From Synechococcus sp. CC9902 (GTDB lineage Bacteria; Cyanobacteriota; Cyanobacteriia; PCC-6307; Cyanobiaceae), in NCBI RefSeq assembly GCF_000012505.1, contig NC_007513.1, forward strand, positions 2,046,001 through 2,110,000: 64,000 bases of DNA. Reading direction: 5' to 3'. The notes beneath the pieces are model-generated. The model searched no databases, had not been told where the DNA came from, and was given only the letters and a program-made list of their open reading frames with translations. A program made the position numbers and the translations under genes. Below are positions 27,700 to 37,981 of the stretch, piece by piece; within the stretch, counting starts at the first letter, position 1; each line of letters starts with the position of its first letter.

Positions 27700-28155
27700 T
27701 CAGTCTTCAACGCGCCAGGCTTGATCCGAAGGGCTCCAGTCGTTCAGTTCAGAAGGCTGGAACCAAAGACCGATCTCGAACTCTGCGGTTTCTGGAGCAT
27801 CGGATCCATGGATCACATTGCGACCAATATTCACGGCCAAATCGCCACGGATGGTGCCGGGCTCAGACTCCAAAGGCTTTGTGGCACCAATCAGCTTGCG
27901 GGCACTAGCAATTACGCCATCGCCTTCCCAAACCATTGCAACCACCGGACCTGACGTGATGAAGCCCACCAAACCAGCGAAGAAAGGACGCTCCTTGTGA
28001 ACGCCGTAGTGCTCCTCCGCCAGGGCACGACTGGGGGTGATCTGCTTCAAGCCCACCAACTTGAATCCCTTGCGCTCAAAACGACCCAAGATCTCGCCGA
28101 CCAGGCCGCGTTGGACACCATCAGGCTTAATGGCGACGAAAGTGCGTTCAGCCAT
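27700..28155 (-). CDS. ndk: Nucleoside diphosphate kinase
   Basis: Ndk balances nucleoside triphosphates through a phospho-His intermediate. The 151-aa form starts [18 protein letters not shown]; the active His is in [17 protein letters not shown]; also visible are [34 protein letters not shown] and [16 protein letters not shown]. The ending [11 protein letters not shown] is common to cyanobacterial Ndk. The start at 28155 was preferred to one five codons upstream. It is convergent with thiO and divergent from speA. Confidence 0.97.
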   Translation of the reverse strand: MAERTFVAIKPDGVQRGLVGEILGRFERKGFKLVGLKQITPSRALAEEHYGVHKERPFFAGLVGFITSGPVVAMVWEGDGVIASARKLIGATKPLESEPGTIRGDLAVNIGRNVIHGSDAPETAEFEIGLWFQPSELNDWSPSDQAWRVED

Positions 28156-28278
28156 GGAGAGGAGCAGCAATGAAAAACGTCGTCATCGTCCACGGTGGCC
28201 CACCCGCTTGGCAAGCACATGCCCTGAACTGGGACGACGAAAGTCCCTAGATTTCCGCAATCCCCCTTGCGTGAAAAC

Positions 28279-30207
28279 GTGGCAGACGGCGAAGGCTGGT
28301 CGATTCAGAACAGCACTGAGCTGTATGGCTTGGAGCGATGGGGCGACCCTTACTTTTCGATCAATGCCCGCGGTCACATCAGCGTTCAACCGCAGGGTGA
28401 GCGGGGCGGAAGCCTCGATCTGCACGAACTTGTTCAGGAGTTGCGAAGTCGAAACCTCAGCCTGCCCCTCCTGATTCGCTTCGACGACATCCTCGAAGAC
28501 CGGCTCGAGCGGCTCCACAGCGCCTTTGAACGTGCAATCGCCCAATACGGCTACAAGGGGCGATATCAAGGGGTATTCCCGGTGAAATGCAACCAGCAGC
28601 GCCACGTCGTGGAAGAGCTGGTGAGTTGCGGCAAGCGTTGGAACTTCGGGCTGGAGGCAGGGAGCAAAGCGGAACTGCTTATTGCACTTTCACTTCTCGA
28701 CGATCCAGATGCTCTGCTGATTTGCAACGGCTACAAGGATCGGCTCTACATCGAAACTGCAATTTTGGCGAGGCGCTTGGGGCGTCGCCCAGTGGTGGTG
28801 ATTGAACAACCCGATGAAGTGGATCGAATCATCGAGGCGAGCCGCAACTTGGGAGCCGCGCCGTACATCGGAATCCGAGCCAAATTGGCCAGCCGCAGTA
28901 CAGGACGTTGGGGCAGTTCCGTCGGCGACAAAGCCAAATTCGGACTCGCCATCCCCGATTTACTGACGACTGTCGAACGCTTGCGGGACAACGGCTTACT
29001 CGACGATCTACGGCTCCTGCACTTCCACATCGGCAGCCAAATCAACGACATCGCCGTCCTGAAAGATGCGCTCCAAGAAGCCGGACAGATCTATGTAGAG
29101 CTCACCCGGCTCGGCGCACCGATGGGGTTCCTTGATGTGGGAGGAGGCTTAGGGATCGACTACGACGGCAGCCGCACAGCAACGGCAGCCTCCACCAACT
29201 ACTCACTGCAGAACTACGCCAACGATGTGGTGGCCACGGTGCGGGAATGTTGCGAACCCAATGGGGTCGCCCTGCCAACACTGGTGAGCGAAAGCGGTCG
29301 CGCCATTGCCAGCCATTTCTCCTTACTGGTGTTCGATGTGCTCGGCAGCAGCCGGATGCCCGCCTCGATTCCCCCCGCCACAGAAGACGAGCCGCTGATT
29401 GTTCGCAATCTGCGGAGCACGCTCGAGACCATCCACAACCTTGATGGATCCGACCAAGCCGATCTGCCACCCCTGCAGGAGGCTTGGAACGATGCCTTGA
29501 AGTTCAAGCAAGACGCGCTGGCAGCATTCCGGCTTGGGTATGCGGGGCTGCCAGAACGGGCGACCGCCGAACAACTCACTTGGGCCTGCGCTGCTGCCAT
29601 TGCGGAACGCTTGCCAACGGGGCCTTCCGTCCCTGAGGAACTCCAAGCCCTCAAAGCTGCCCTGGCGGAGACGTATTACGCCAACCTCTCGGTGTTCCGA
29701 TCAGCCCCAGACACCTGGGCGATCGATCAAATCTTTCCAGTGGTTCCGCTCCAACGCCTCGAAGAGCGTCCGACACTGTTGGCCAGCTTGGCTGACCTCA
29801 CCTGCGATTCCGATGGTCGCCTCAATCGCTTTATCGGAAATGGACAAGCCAAACCCCTGCTCGAGCTGCATCCGCTCATCAACGATGAGCCTTACTTCAT
29901 CGGACTGTTTTTAAGTGGTGCTTATCAAGAGGTGATGGGCAATTTGCACAACTTGTTCGGAACCACTAACGCCGTGCATATCCGACTTAGCCCTGGCGGG
30001 AGTTATCGAGTGGATCATGTGGTTCGTGGCGACACCAATGCCGACGTCCTGAAGGCAATGGAACACGATCCAGACCTGTTATTGGAACGGTTACGGGTTG
30101 CCGCCGAAGGTGCCATCAGCAACGGTCAACTGAGGATCGAAGAGTCAAGGCGTCTGCTCGATCACCTGGAAAGCAGTCTCCGTCAAACCACATACCTCCA
30201 AGACTGA
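28279..30207 (+). CDS. speA: Biosynthetic arginine decarboxylase
   Basis: SpeA makes agmatine from arginine, the first step of putrescine and spermidine synthesis. The protein is about 642 aa. The PLP Lys is in the QGVFPVKCNQQ segment. Also seen are GLEAGSKAELLIAL, CNGYKD, the LHFHIGSQIND motif, DVGGGLGIDYDGS and ESGRAIASHFSLL; the C-terminal GAYQEVMGNLHNLFG and DPDLLLERL close the fold. A GTG at 28279 is chosen as start; a TTG at 28267 gives four extra residues and cannot be ruled out. Convergent with alaS. Confidence 0.95.
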   Translation: MADGEGWSIQNSTELYGLERWGDPYFSINARGHISVQPQGERGGSLDLHELVQELRSRNLSLPLLIRFDDILEDRLERLHSAFERAIAQYGYKGRYQGVFPVKCNQQRHVVEELVSCGKRWNFGLEAGSKAELLIALSLLDDPDALLICNGYKDRLYIETAILARRLGRRPVVVIEQPDEVDRIIEASRNLGAAPYIGIRAKLASRSTGRWGSSVGDKAKFGLAIPDLLTTVERLRDNGLLDDLRLLHFHIGSQINDIAVLKDALQEAGQIYVELTRLGAPMGFLDVGGGLGIDYDGSRTATAASTNYSLQNYANDVVATVRECCEPNGVALPTLVSESGRAIASHFSLLVFDVLGSSRMPASIPPATEDEPLIVRNLRSTLETIHNLDGSDQADLPPLQEAWNDALKFKQDALAAFRLGYAGLPERATAEQLTWACAAAIAERLPTGPSVPEELQALKAALAETYYANLSVFRSAPDTWAIDQIFPVVPLQRLEERPTLLASLADLTCDSDGRLNRFIGNGQAKPLLELHPLINDEPYFIGLFLSGAYQEVMGNLHNLFGTTNAVHIRLSPGGSYRVDHVVRGDTNADVLKAMEHDPDLLLERLRVAAEGAISNGQLRIEESRRLLDHLESSLRQTTYLQD

Positions 30208-30259
30208 GAACACTTTGAATGCTGTGGAGACGTCTCTGTGGAGCCCCATGGAGCCGACA

Positions 30260-32932
30260 TCAGCCTTGTTGCTGAAGAGCAGCCGTTAACTCCATGCGTG
30301 CTGTCTCAAGCGCTCCAGCCAGGGCCGCTCCGTCCCGTCCACCCGCCTGAGCCAGGTTCGGACGTCCGCCCCCGCCGCCGCCGCAGAGCTTGGCGATCGT
30401 TCCAATAAATTTGCCGGCCTGTTGCTTAGCGGCGATCACATCCTTGCCAAACGCCGCCACCAAAATCACCTTCCCTTGATCAGATGGATCGGGAAGACCG
30501 CCGAGCACCACGGCAGCGCCATCGCCCAACTGGGCAGCCAGGCTCTGGGCGGCTCCTTGCAACCCCGTGCCATCCACGCCATCCAGACGTTCCACCAACA
30601 GTTGAAAACTGCCAATGGCAACGGCCTTCGTTGCCAATGCTGCCGACTTGGCGACTGCTAATTCCGCCTGAGCAGCAATCAGAGCCTTGCCGGTGCTCTT
30701 CAGCTCATCCTGCAACGCCACAACCCGCTCAACGATCTCACCGGGCTGCGCCTTGAAGCGATCGCCGAGCTGCTTCACCACAAGCTCGCGCTCATTCAGA
30801 TATCCCAAAACTGAAGCCCCAGCCACCGCTTCAATTCTGCGAATTCCGGCGGCAACACCACTCTCGCCAACGATCTTGAACAGACCAATTTCGGCGGTGT
30901 TGGCCACATGCGTTCCGCCACACAGTTCCATCGACACCCCAGGCACATCCACAACACGCACCACGTCGGCGTACTTCTCGCCAAACATGGCAACGGCACC
31001 AGCCGCCTTCGCCTGGTCAATCGCCATCTCCTCCACCAACAGGCCATGGGCCTCGGCGATCCAGCCATTGATCAACGTTTCGATCTGCCCTAATTGCTCA
31101 GTCGTCACCGCTTGCGGGGCGTGGAAGTCGAATCGCAGGCGATCAAAATCCACGAGGGAACCCGCCTGACCGATCCCTGGATCCACGACTTGCTTCAGGG
31201 CCGCCTGGAGCAAGTGGGTTGCGGTGTGGTTTGCCTGAGCGCGTCGACGACAGGCTCGGTCCACCTGCGCTGTGATCGCATCGCCCACCGTCAGCTGACC
31301 GCGTTCAATCCGTCCGGCATGCACGAACACATCCCGACTGCGGCTTACCGACTCAATCGCAACGATGACATCGGCACCAGACAACACCCCGCGGTCTCCC
31401 ACCTGGCCGCCACCTTCGCCATAGAACGGCGTTGACTCGAGCACGATTTGCACATGGTCGCCCGCAGAGGCAGAGGTAGCCGGCTCACCGTTGGCCACCA
31501 ACGCCTGCACGCAGCTGGGCTGTTCCAGACGCTGGTACCCCTGGAAAGCGGTGGCCTTTTGAGTGGCAACAACCTGATCGATCGCATCCTGCAAGGTGAG
31601 GTCGATGCTCACCGCCGCGGCCTTGGCCCGTTGACGTTGTTGCTCCATCGCCTCCTCAAAGCCGGCCAAATCAACCTCGAGCCCCTGCTCCTCAGCGATT
31701 TCTTGAGTGAGCTCTAATGGGAAGCCATAGGTGTCGTAAAGCTCAAAGGCTTGGGCTCCACTGATCTGCTTCGGCTTGCTGTCCAGCACTTCAGAGAGCA
31801 GCTTCTCGCCCCGTTCCAAGGTTTCCAAGAAGCGCGATTCCTCCCGTTGAAGCTCGGCCAAGATCACCTCCTGCCGCTCCAACACTGAGGGGTGAGCGTC
31901 TTTTAGAAGTGCAATCGAGGCCTCGCCCATCATCACCAAGAAAGGCTTGTTGATACCGAGCAAACGACCGTGGCGGACGACGCGACGCAAGAGACGACGC
32001 AAGATGTAGCCACGCCCCAAGTTGCTGGCCGTGACGCCATCGCAGATCAGCTGCGTCACAGCACGGCTGTGGTCTCCAATCACCTTGAGAGACGTCTTTC
32101 CCGCATCATCGAGTTGGTGGTAGTCGACACCGGCACAATCAGCCGCTGCTTGGATCAGCGGAAAAATCAGATCCGTTTCGTAGTTGTTGGGAACCTTCTG
32201 AAGAATCTGAGCCATCCGCTCCAGACCCAGTCCCGTATCGATGTTCCGGTTCGCCAACGGCGTGAGACTCCCCTCAGCGTCGCGGTTGTATTGCATGAAC
32301 ACCAAGTTGTAGAACTCGATGAAGCGGTCATCGTCTTCGAGGTCGATGCCCTCATCACCCAGTTCAGGCTTGAAGTCGTAGTAGATCTCCGAACAAGGCC
32401 CACAGGGTCCCGTCGGACCCGATGCCCAAAAGTTATCGGCTTCATCCATGCGGATGATCCGCTTGGGGTTCACCCCCACAACATCTCGCCAAATCTGTTC
32501 AGCCTCATCGTCTTCTCGGAAGACGCTCACCACCAGATGCTTGGGATCAATGCCGTACACCTCCGTACTCAGCTGCCAAGCCCACTCAATCGCCTGTTGC
32601 TTGAAGTAATCCCCAAAGGAAAAATTGCCGAGCATCTCGAAAAACGTGTGATGCCGCGCCGTACGACCCACGTTCTCGATGTCATTGGTGCGAATGCACT
32701 TTTGACTACTCGTGGCCCGCGGTGCTGGCCGCTCCTGCTGACCAAGGAACACCGGCTTAAACGGCAACATCCCAGCAATGGTGAGCAGCACCGTTGGATC
32801 CTCTGGAATCAACGACGCACTTGCCATCACCTTGTGTCCCCGTTCCTCGTAGAAGCGCAGGAACGCCGAACGGATCTCAGCACCCGTTTGGGGCAGAGAT
32901 GCTGCAGAAGACGACGAAGCGGCGGCAGCCAT
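30260..32932 (-). CDS. alaS: Alanyl-tRNA synthetase
   Basis: AlaS charges tRNA-Ala and edits mischarged Ser or Gly. The 890-aa protein starts MAAAASSSSAAS and enters the catalytic core at TGAEIRSAFLRFYEERGH. Key motifs are LLTIAGMLPFKPVFLG, the motif 2 region, GLGLERMAQIL, the editing-domain HTATHLLQAAL, CGGTHVANTAEIG, and the C-terminal glycine-rich CGGGGGGRPNLAQAGGR. The longest frame starts nine codons earlier but overlaps the divergent gene's start. Length is usual for a cyanobacterial AlaS. Confidence 0.96.
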   Translation of the reverse strand: MAAAASSSSAASLPQTGAEIRSAFLRFYEERGHKVMASASLIPEDPTVLLTIAGMLPFKPVFLGQQERPAPRATSSQKCIRTNDIENVGRTARHHTFFEMLGNFSFGDYFKQQAIEWAWQLSTEVYGIDPKHLVVSVFREDDEAEQIWRDVVGVNPKRIIRMDEADNFWASGPTGPCGPCSEIYYDFKPELGDEGIDLEDDDRFIEFYNLVFMQYNRDAEGSLTPLANRNIDTGLGLERMAQILQKVPNNYETDLIFPLIQAAADCAGVDYHQLDDAGKTSLKVIGDHSRAVTQLICDGVTASNLGRGYILRRLLRRVVRHGRLLGINKPFLVMMGEASIALLKDAHPSVLERQEVILAELQREESRFLETLERGEKLLSEVLDSKPKQISGAQAFELYDTYGFPLELTQEIAEEQGLEVDLAGFEEAMEQQRQRAKAAAVSIDLTLQDAIDQVVATQKATAFQGYQRLEQPSCVQALVANGEPATSASAGDHVQIVLESTPFYGEGGGQVGDRGVLSGADVIVAIESVSRSRDVFVHAGRIERGQLTVGDAITAQVDRACRRRAQANHTATHLLQAALKQVVDPGIGQAGSLVDFDRLRFDFHAPQAVTTEQLGQIETLINGWIAEAHGLLVEEMAIDQAKAAGAVAMFGEKYADVVRVVDVPGVSMELCGGTHVANTAEIGLFKIVGESGVAAGIRRIEAVAGASVLGYLNERELVVKQLGDRFKAQPGEIVERVVALQDELKSTGKALIAAQAELAVAKSAALATKAVAIGSFQLLVERLDGVDGTGLQGAAQSLAAQLGDGAAVVLGGLPDPSDQGKVILVAAFGKDVIAAKQQAGKFIGTIAKLCGGGGGGRPNLAQAGGRDGAALAGALETARMELTAALQQQG

Positions 32933-32957
32933 GGAAAGGAGGGAGGATCCTGTGGTC

Positions 32958-33377
32958 ATGATCGCCCCTAACCCGCCAGCAGCGGTGCCAGCCCCACCGA
33001 CCGATGATCACCAGTCGCGCAATCGACTGAGGCTCCAATCGATTGGCTGGGCCTTGCTGGCTGGCATCAGTGCTGGGGCGATTGGTCTGGGATGGGGCCT
33101 AGACGCTGGGATTCGCTCCGGTGGATGCGGGCTGTTTTATGGATTGTTGGCCTTTCATTTGCACCGTGCCGACCCGGACGATCAGCACTTACAGGCCGGG
33201 CTCGTGGGGGCAATTTGTGGCGTTCGGAGCCTTGGAATGCCCTTACCCCTTGACAACTGGCACTCCGATGGCTTGGCATTGGTGACATTGGAGCTTCTAC
33301 AAGCCTGGCTGCCGTTGATCGGCAGTGCTCTCTTGCTCCATAGCACCCTCCGCTTCCTGCCCGCGTCGCGGCCATGA
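32958..33377 (+). CDS. Small membrane hypothetical protein
   Basis: This 139-aa protein starts with a Pro-rich tail (MIAPNPPAAVPAPPTDD) and has two hydrophobic stretches: SIGWALLAGISAGAIGLGWG and a weaker one near SGGCGLFYGLLAFHL, plus a C-terminal one (WLPLIGSALLLHSTLRFLP). No family was recognised. It is divergent from alaS with only 25 bases between starts. Its stop overlaps the SNF2 helicase start (ATGA), which makes it the first gene of that operon. Confidence 0.65.
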   Translation: MIAPNPPAAVPAPPTDDHQSRNRLRLQSIGWALLAGISAGAIGLGWGLDAGIRSGGCGLFYGLLAFHLHRADPDDQHLQAGLVGAICGVRSLGMPLPLDNWHSDGLALVTLELLQAWLPLIGSALLLHSTLRFLPASRP

Positions 33378-36300
33378 GCCTGCTGCACGCCACCTGGCTT
33401 CCCGCCATTCGTACTTCCAGCAGTTCCGGACAGCCGGCACTGCTCATTTGGGCTGACACCTGGCGTGTCGCCTCACCGGAGGGGCCCGGACTCACACCCG
33501 CTCTGCATCCCTTCACCCTTGGCTCGGACGATCTCAAAGCTTGGTTGACCGAACGGGACCTGATGCCTGGGGGCAGCATCGATGCCACCGCCTGCCTCAC
33601 CCTCCCAAGCCGCAGCGTCAAACCCCGCAAAAGTCGAACCCAACCGAGCGAACCAGCCCCAGAGGGACCGGCCTGGACCGGATTGCCAATGCAAGCAGGA
33701 GAGCCCATTCCGAAGCAAATGGAATGGTGGCCCTGGCAGGTACAAGGCCTCGCGGTGGAGCCATCGGCCGCAACGGAATGGCTCGCCCGTTTACCCCTAT
33801 CGGGCCGACATCCAGACCTCGGAGATGAATTGCGCTGGTGGAGCCATCTCCAACGTTGGTCCCTCAGCTTGGTGGCCCGGGGGCGCTGGATTCCCCAGAT
33901 GGAATTAAGCAAAGGCGAGGGTTACCCCCACCGAGCGCGCTGGGTTCCCTTGTTGAACCGTGAGGAAGATCGACGACGGCTCGAAGACCTCGCGGCCACG
34001 CTGCCCCTCGTGGCGACCTGTGCCCTCCCTTGGCGTGAGCCACTTGGACGCCGTAGCAACCGCACCACCAGGCTTCGACCGGAAGCGATGCGAGCCGCCA
34101 ACCCGGTGGCTTGCTGCCGCCCCCGGAGCGGTCGCCTCAGGGTGGCCACCTTGCTTGAAGACTTGGTGGATGCAGAGCTGCGCAAGGGATTTGAACCCAC
34201 CACAGAGGGGCTCGACCCCCTACTCACCCTGTGGCAAGAGGCCCTGGCCTCAGAAACCGGTGTTGTGGAGGTGGGCAACGAGGATGCAGAACGCCTTACC
34301 GCGGCAAGCCTGCACTGGCGCGAAGGGATTGCCGGAGGCTTCGCTGCTGCCCGCACCTGCCTCGAACTAAACACCCCAAACGAAGGCGAAGAACTCTGGG
34401 ACCTGAAGTTTGGCTTGCAAGCGGAGGCCGATCCCAGCCTCAAGCTGCCGGCCGCCGCGGCCTGGGCCTCAGGAGCCGAAACACTCCAGCTCGGGGAGAT
34501 CAAAGTTGACCAGGCGGGGGAAGTGCTGCTGGAGGGTCTTGGCCGAGCCCTCACGGTGTTCCCTCCGATCGAACGCGGACTGGAAAGCGCAACGCCAGAA
34601 ACGATGCAGCTCACGCCAGCGGAGGCGTTTGTCTTGGTGCGAACAGCAACGCACCAGCTCCGCAATGCCGGCATCGGCGTCGAACTGCCCCCCAGCCTTT
34701 CAGGGGGCCTCGCCAGCCGGCTTGGTTTAGCCATCAAGGCAGATTTACCAGATCGATCCAGCGGCTTCACCCTCGGAGAATCTCTGGACTGGAGCTGGGA
34801 TCTGATGATCGGCGGCGTCACACTCACCCTGCGAGAGCTCGAACGGCTCAGCGGTAAGCGCAGTCCGCTTGTGCGCCACAAGGGAGCCTGGATCGAACTG
34901 CGACCCAACGATCTCCGCAACGCCGAACGCTTCTGTGGAGCCAATCCAGAACTGAGCCTCGACGATGCCCTAAGGCTCACGGCCACAGAAGGGGAGCTAA
35001 TGATGCGCTTGCCGGTGCATCGCTTTGATGCGGGGCCTCGGCTTCAGGGAGTTCTCGAGCAATATCACCAGCAAAAAGCCCCCGATCCCCTTCCCGCTCC
35101 AGAGGGATTTTCCGGACAACTGCGTCCTTATCAAGAACGTGGCTTGGGCTGGCTGGCCTTCTTACATCGCTTCGATCAAGGCGCCTGCCTGGCGGACGAC
35201 ATGGGCTTGGGCAAGACCATCCAATTGTTGGCCTTCCTGCAGCACCTCAAAGCCGAGCACGAACTCAAACGCCCGGTGCTGTTGGTGGCCCCAACCTCGG
35301 TGCTCACGAATTGGCGACGGGAGGCGGAAGCCTTCACCCCCGAGCTGTCGGTGAAAGAGCACTACGGCCCACGCCGGCCTTCCACGCCGGCCGCCTTGAA
35401 AAAAGAACTCAAAGATGTGGATCTGGTGCTCACCAGTTACGGCCTGATGCAACGCGACAGCGAGCTGCTGGACAGCGTCGACTGGCAAGGGGTTGTGATC
35501 GACGAAGCGCAGGCGATCAAAAACCCTGGGGCGAAACAAAGCCAAGCAGCCCGAGACCTGGCCCGAGCTGGAAAGAGCAGCAGGTTCCGCATCGCACTCA
35601 CCGGCACACCGGTGGAAAACCGCGTCAGCGAGCTGTGGGCGCTGATGGATTTCCTCAACCCAAAGGTGTTGGGAGAGGAAGACTTCTTTCGTCAGCGCTA
35701 CCGCATGCCAATTGAGCGCTACGGCGATATGTCGTCGTTACGCGATCTCAAAGCGCGGGTCGGCCCCTTCATCCTGCGCCGTCTCAAAACCGACAAGTCG
35801 ATCATTTCCGACCTGCCTGAAAAGGTGGAGCTCAGTGAATGGGTGGGTCTCAGCAAAGAACAGAAATCGCTGTACAACAAAACCGTTGAAGACACCCTCG
35901 ACGCCATTGCCACCGCACCGCGGGGGCAACGCCATGGCCAGGTGCTAGCCCTCTTGACCCGGTTAAAGCAGATTTGCAATCACCCGGCTTTAGCCCAACG
36001 CGAAGGGGCCGTTGACAGCGAATTCCTTGGCCGTTCCGCCAAGCTGATGCGACTCGAAGAAATCCTCGAAGAGGTGATTGAAGCCGGCGATCGCGCTTTG
36101 CTATTCACCCAATTCGCCGAATGGGGGCATCTCCTGCAGGCCTGGATGCAACAACGCTGGAAGTCTGAGGTTCCCTTCCTGCACGGCGGAACCCGCAAGA
36201 GTGATCGGCAAGCGATGGTGGATCGATTCCAAGAGGACCCCCGGGGACCTCAACTCTTTCTTCTGTCCCTCAAGGCCGGTGGTGTAGGCCTCAACCTCAC

Positions 36301-36565
36301 CCGGGCCAGTCATGTGTTCCACGTCGATCGCTGGTGGAATCCAGCGGTGGAAAACCAAGCCACCGACCGGGCCTATCGAATTGGTCAAACCAACCGGGTA
36401 ATGGTGCACAAATTCGTCACCCGTGGCTCGGTGGAAGAAAAAATCGACCAAATGATTCGTGAAAAAGCTCGAATGGCTGAAGACGTGATCGGCTCCGGTG
36501 AAGACTGGCTCGGGAGCCTTGGCGGCGATCAGCTGCGCAATCTTGTTGCCCTCGAGGACACCTAA
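33374..36565 (+). CDS. SNF2-family DEAD/DEAH-box helicase
   Basis: This 1063-aa protein belongs to the bacterial Swi2/Snf2 ATPase family, which moves along double-stranded DNA and remodels protein-DNA complexes. The first 560 residues are the bacterial SNF2-associated region. Then come the helicase motifs: ADDMGLGKTIQLLAFL (motif I), LLVAPTSVLTNWRREA (Ia), VVIDEAQAIKNP (II), ALTGTPVENRVSELW (III), FLLSLKAGGVGLNLT (V) and TDRAYRIGQTNRVMVHKFV (VI). The gene is followed after 2 bases by a SWIM zinc-finger gene, a pairing seen in many bacteria. Confidence 0.93.
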   Translation: MSLLHATWLPAIRTSSSSGQPALLIWADTWRVASPEGPGLTPALHPFTLGSDDLKAWLTERDLMPGGSIDATACLTLPSRSVKPRKSRTQPSEPAPEGPAWTGLPMQAGEPIPKQMEWWPWQVQGLAVEPSAATEWLARLPLSGRHPDLGDELRWWSHLQRWSLSLVARGRWIPQMELSKGEGYPHRARWVPLLNREEDRRRLEDLAATLPLVATCALPWREPLGRRSNRTTRLRPEAMRAANPVACCRPRSGRLRVATLLEDLVDAELRKGFEPTTEGLDPLLTLWQEALASETGVVEVGNEDAERLTAASLHWREGIAGGFAAARTCLELNTPNEGEELWDLKFGLQAEADPSLKLPAAAAWASGAETLQLGEIKVDQAGEVLLEGLGRALTVFPPIERGLESATPETMQLTPAEAFVLVRTATHQLRNAGIGVELPPSLSGGLASRLGLAIKADLPDRSSGFTLGESLDWSWDLMIGGVTLTLRELERLSGKRSPLVRHKGAWIELRPNDLRNAERFCGANPELSLDDALRLTATEGELMMRLPVHRFDAGPRLQGVLEQYHQQKAPDPLPAPEGFSGQLRPYQERGLGWLAFLHRFDQGACLADDMGLGKTIQLLAFLQHLKAEHELKRPVLLVAPTSVLTNWRREAEAFTPELSVKEHYGPRRPSTPAALKKELKDVDLVLTSYGLMQRDSELLDSVDWQGVVIDEAQAIKNPGAKQSQAARDLARAGKSSRFRIALTGTPVENRVSELWALMDFLNPKVLGEEDFFRQRYRMPIERYGDMSSLRDLKARVGPFILRRLKTDKSIISDLPEKVELSEWVGLSKEQKSLYNKTVEDTLDAIATAPRGQRHGQVLALLTRLKQICNHPALAQREGAVDSEFLGRSAKLMRLEEILEEVIEAGDRALLFTQFAEWGHLLQAWMQQRWKSEVPFLHGGTRKSDRQAMVDRFQEDPRGPQLFLLSLKAGGVGLNLTRASHVFHVDRWWNPAVENQATDRAYRIGQTNRVMVHKFVTRGSVEEKIDQMIREKARMAEDVIGSGEDWLGSLGGDQLRNLVALEDT

Positions 36566-36567
36566 CC

Positions 36568-37473
36568 ATGAACTCAAATTCGAACACCAACAGCGGCATC
36601 ACTGCCATTGGCGATGACGGCTTAGGGCAACAGCCCTGGTGGGTTGAGCAATGGATGGAGCTGATTAACGGCTACCGATTTAAGAAACGACTCGAACGGG
36701 CCTGGGGCTATGCCCGCGAGGGCAACGTCACCTCCATTCGCTTCGAGGGACGCCGAGTGCATGCGCGGGTGCAGGGCACCGATGAAGAGCCCTACAAAGT
36801 GAAGCTTTGGCTCGATGTTCTCAATGATGAGGACTGGGGCTATGTGCTCGAGGCACTCACCCAAAAAGCACGCTGGTCCGCTCAACTGTTGGCTGGGATC
36901 ATGCCGTCCGACATCGAACGGGCCTTTGCTGCCAGTGGTAAGCGCCTGTTTCCGTTCAAACTTCAAGAGGTGCGCAGCGAGTGCAGCTGCCCAGACAAGG
37001 CCAACCCCTGCAAGCACATCAGTGCGGTGTACTTCCTGATGGGGGATCGCTTCAGCGAGGACCCCTTCGTGCTGTTCCAGCTCCGAGGACGCAATCGCTC
37101 AAAGCTGCTAGAGGACCTAGCCGAAAAACGGCGTAAAGCGCTAGCGGCCATGGTGAAAACCAAAGCCATTGGCAAGCAAAAAGCCGCCTCCATTTCAAAA
37201 AAGGCTCCTGAGGAAACGGCAGCCATTCCCCCCCATCCAGCCGTGCTGGATCCTGGGCTTTGGTGGCATTACAACCGCAGCCTCGACGGCGATCTGGTGG
37301 TGGTGACGGCGGCACTCGAAGGGGACACTGGCCTCGATGCCGCGGGTGAATTGCCCCTGGCTGAAGATCCGCGATTTCCAGAGGCCCGCGACACGTTCCT
37401 TGGCAACCTCAAAGCCCACGGCCAAGCCAGTGCCCAACGGGCGATGCTGCAAGCCATGGCAGCAGGCAGCTGA
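36568..37473 (+). CDS. SWIM zinc-finger protein
   Basis: This 301-aa protein has a SWIM motif (CxCxnCxH) at SECSCPDKANPCKHISAVYF near residue 135-152, a zinc-binding fold that binds DNA or protein. The first half (WWVEQWMELINGYRFKKRLE, then GYAREGNV) is the usual N-terminal part of bacterial SWIM proteins. Residues about 185-215 are Lys- and Ala-rich (KTKAIGKQKAASISKKAPEE), a flexible basic linker. It overlaps almost directly with the upstream SNF2 helicase gene. The two most likely act together on nucleic acids. Confidence 0.88.
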   Translation: MNSNSNTNSGITAIGDDGLGQQPWWVEQWMELINGYRFKKRLERAWGYAREGNVTSIRFEGRRVHARVQGTDEEPYKVKLWLDVLNDEDWGYVLEALTQKARWSAQLLAGIMPSDIERAFAASGKRLFPFKLQEVRSECSCPDKANPCKHISAVYFLMGDRFSEDPFVLFQLRGRNRSKLLEDLAEKRRKALAAMVKTKAIGKQKAASISKKAPEETAAIPPHPAVLDPGLWWHYNRSLDGDLVVVTAALEGDTGLDAAGELPLAEDPRFPEARDTFLGNLKAHGQASAQRAMLQAMAAGS

Positions 37474-37497
37474 ATCAAGCGTTCCGGCATACCAGCC

Positions 37498-37977
37498 ATG
37501 CAATGGGACCCCCCTTGGTTAATTGCGAGCCAACAGGCCCTGGTGGCACAGCTGCTGCAGTCCCACCAACGGGCCTTCGGCCGGCCACTGATCTCCGCAG
37601 CCCAACCTGGTTCCTCGAAGCAGTTGATCTGTCAGGAACTGTTCGCCTGTGGGTTCCCTGTGCTGGCCCATGACGGCAGTCCAGAGCCGAAGCTCACCTA
37701 TGCCAATGCCGCTGCCTTAGGCCTATGGGATGCCCCATGGGACGACCTGATGGGACTGCCATCACGGCTTACCGCACCAACCGCCGAACAGGCCGAACGC
37801 TCCCTTGCCCTCAGCAAAGCCAAAAGTGAAGACGCCATCGAGGGTTACAGCGGAATCCGCATCAGCCGCAAGGGACGACGATTCATGATTCAAAACGCCC
37901 GAATCTGGACCCTTTGGGATCAACACCAACACGCCTGTGGGCAAGCCGCGAGCTTCAGCAATTGGTGGTGGATTTAA
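37498..37977 (+). CDS. MEKHLA-domain protein
   Basis: This 159-aa protein consists of a single MEKHLA domain: a helical start (WLIASQQALVAQLLQSHQRA), ELFACGFPVLAHDG, LTYANAAALGLWDAPWDDL, MGLPSRLTA and the closing YSGIRISRKGRRFMIQNAR with IWTLWDQ. The domain resembles a PAS fold and is known from plant HD-ZIP III factors and from cyanobacteria, where it is thought to sense a small ligand or redox state. Here it stands alone, without an attached output domain. It is 24 bases after the SWIM gene and may belong to the same transcript. Confidence 0.8.
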   Translation: MQWDPPWLIASQQALVAQLLQSHQRAFGRPLISAAQPGSSKQLICQELFACGFPVLAHDGSPEPKLTYANAAALGLWDAPWDDLMGLPSRLTAPTAEQAERSLALSKAKSEDAIEGYSGIRISRKGRRFMIQNARIWTLWDQHQHACGQAASFSNWWWI

Positions 37978-37981
37978 AGCT

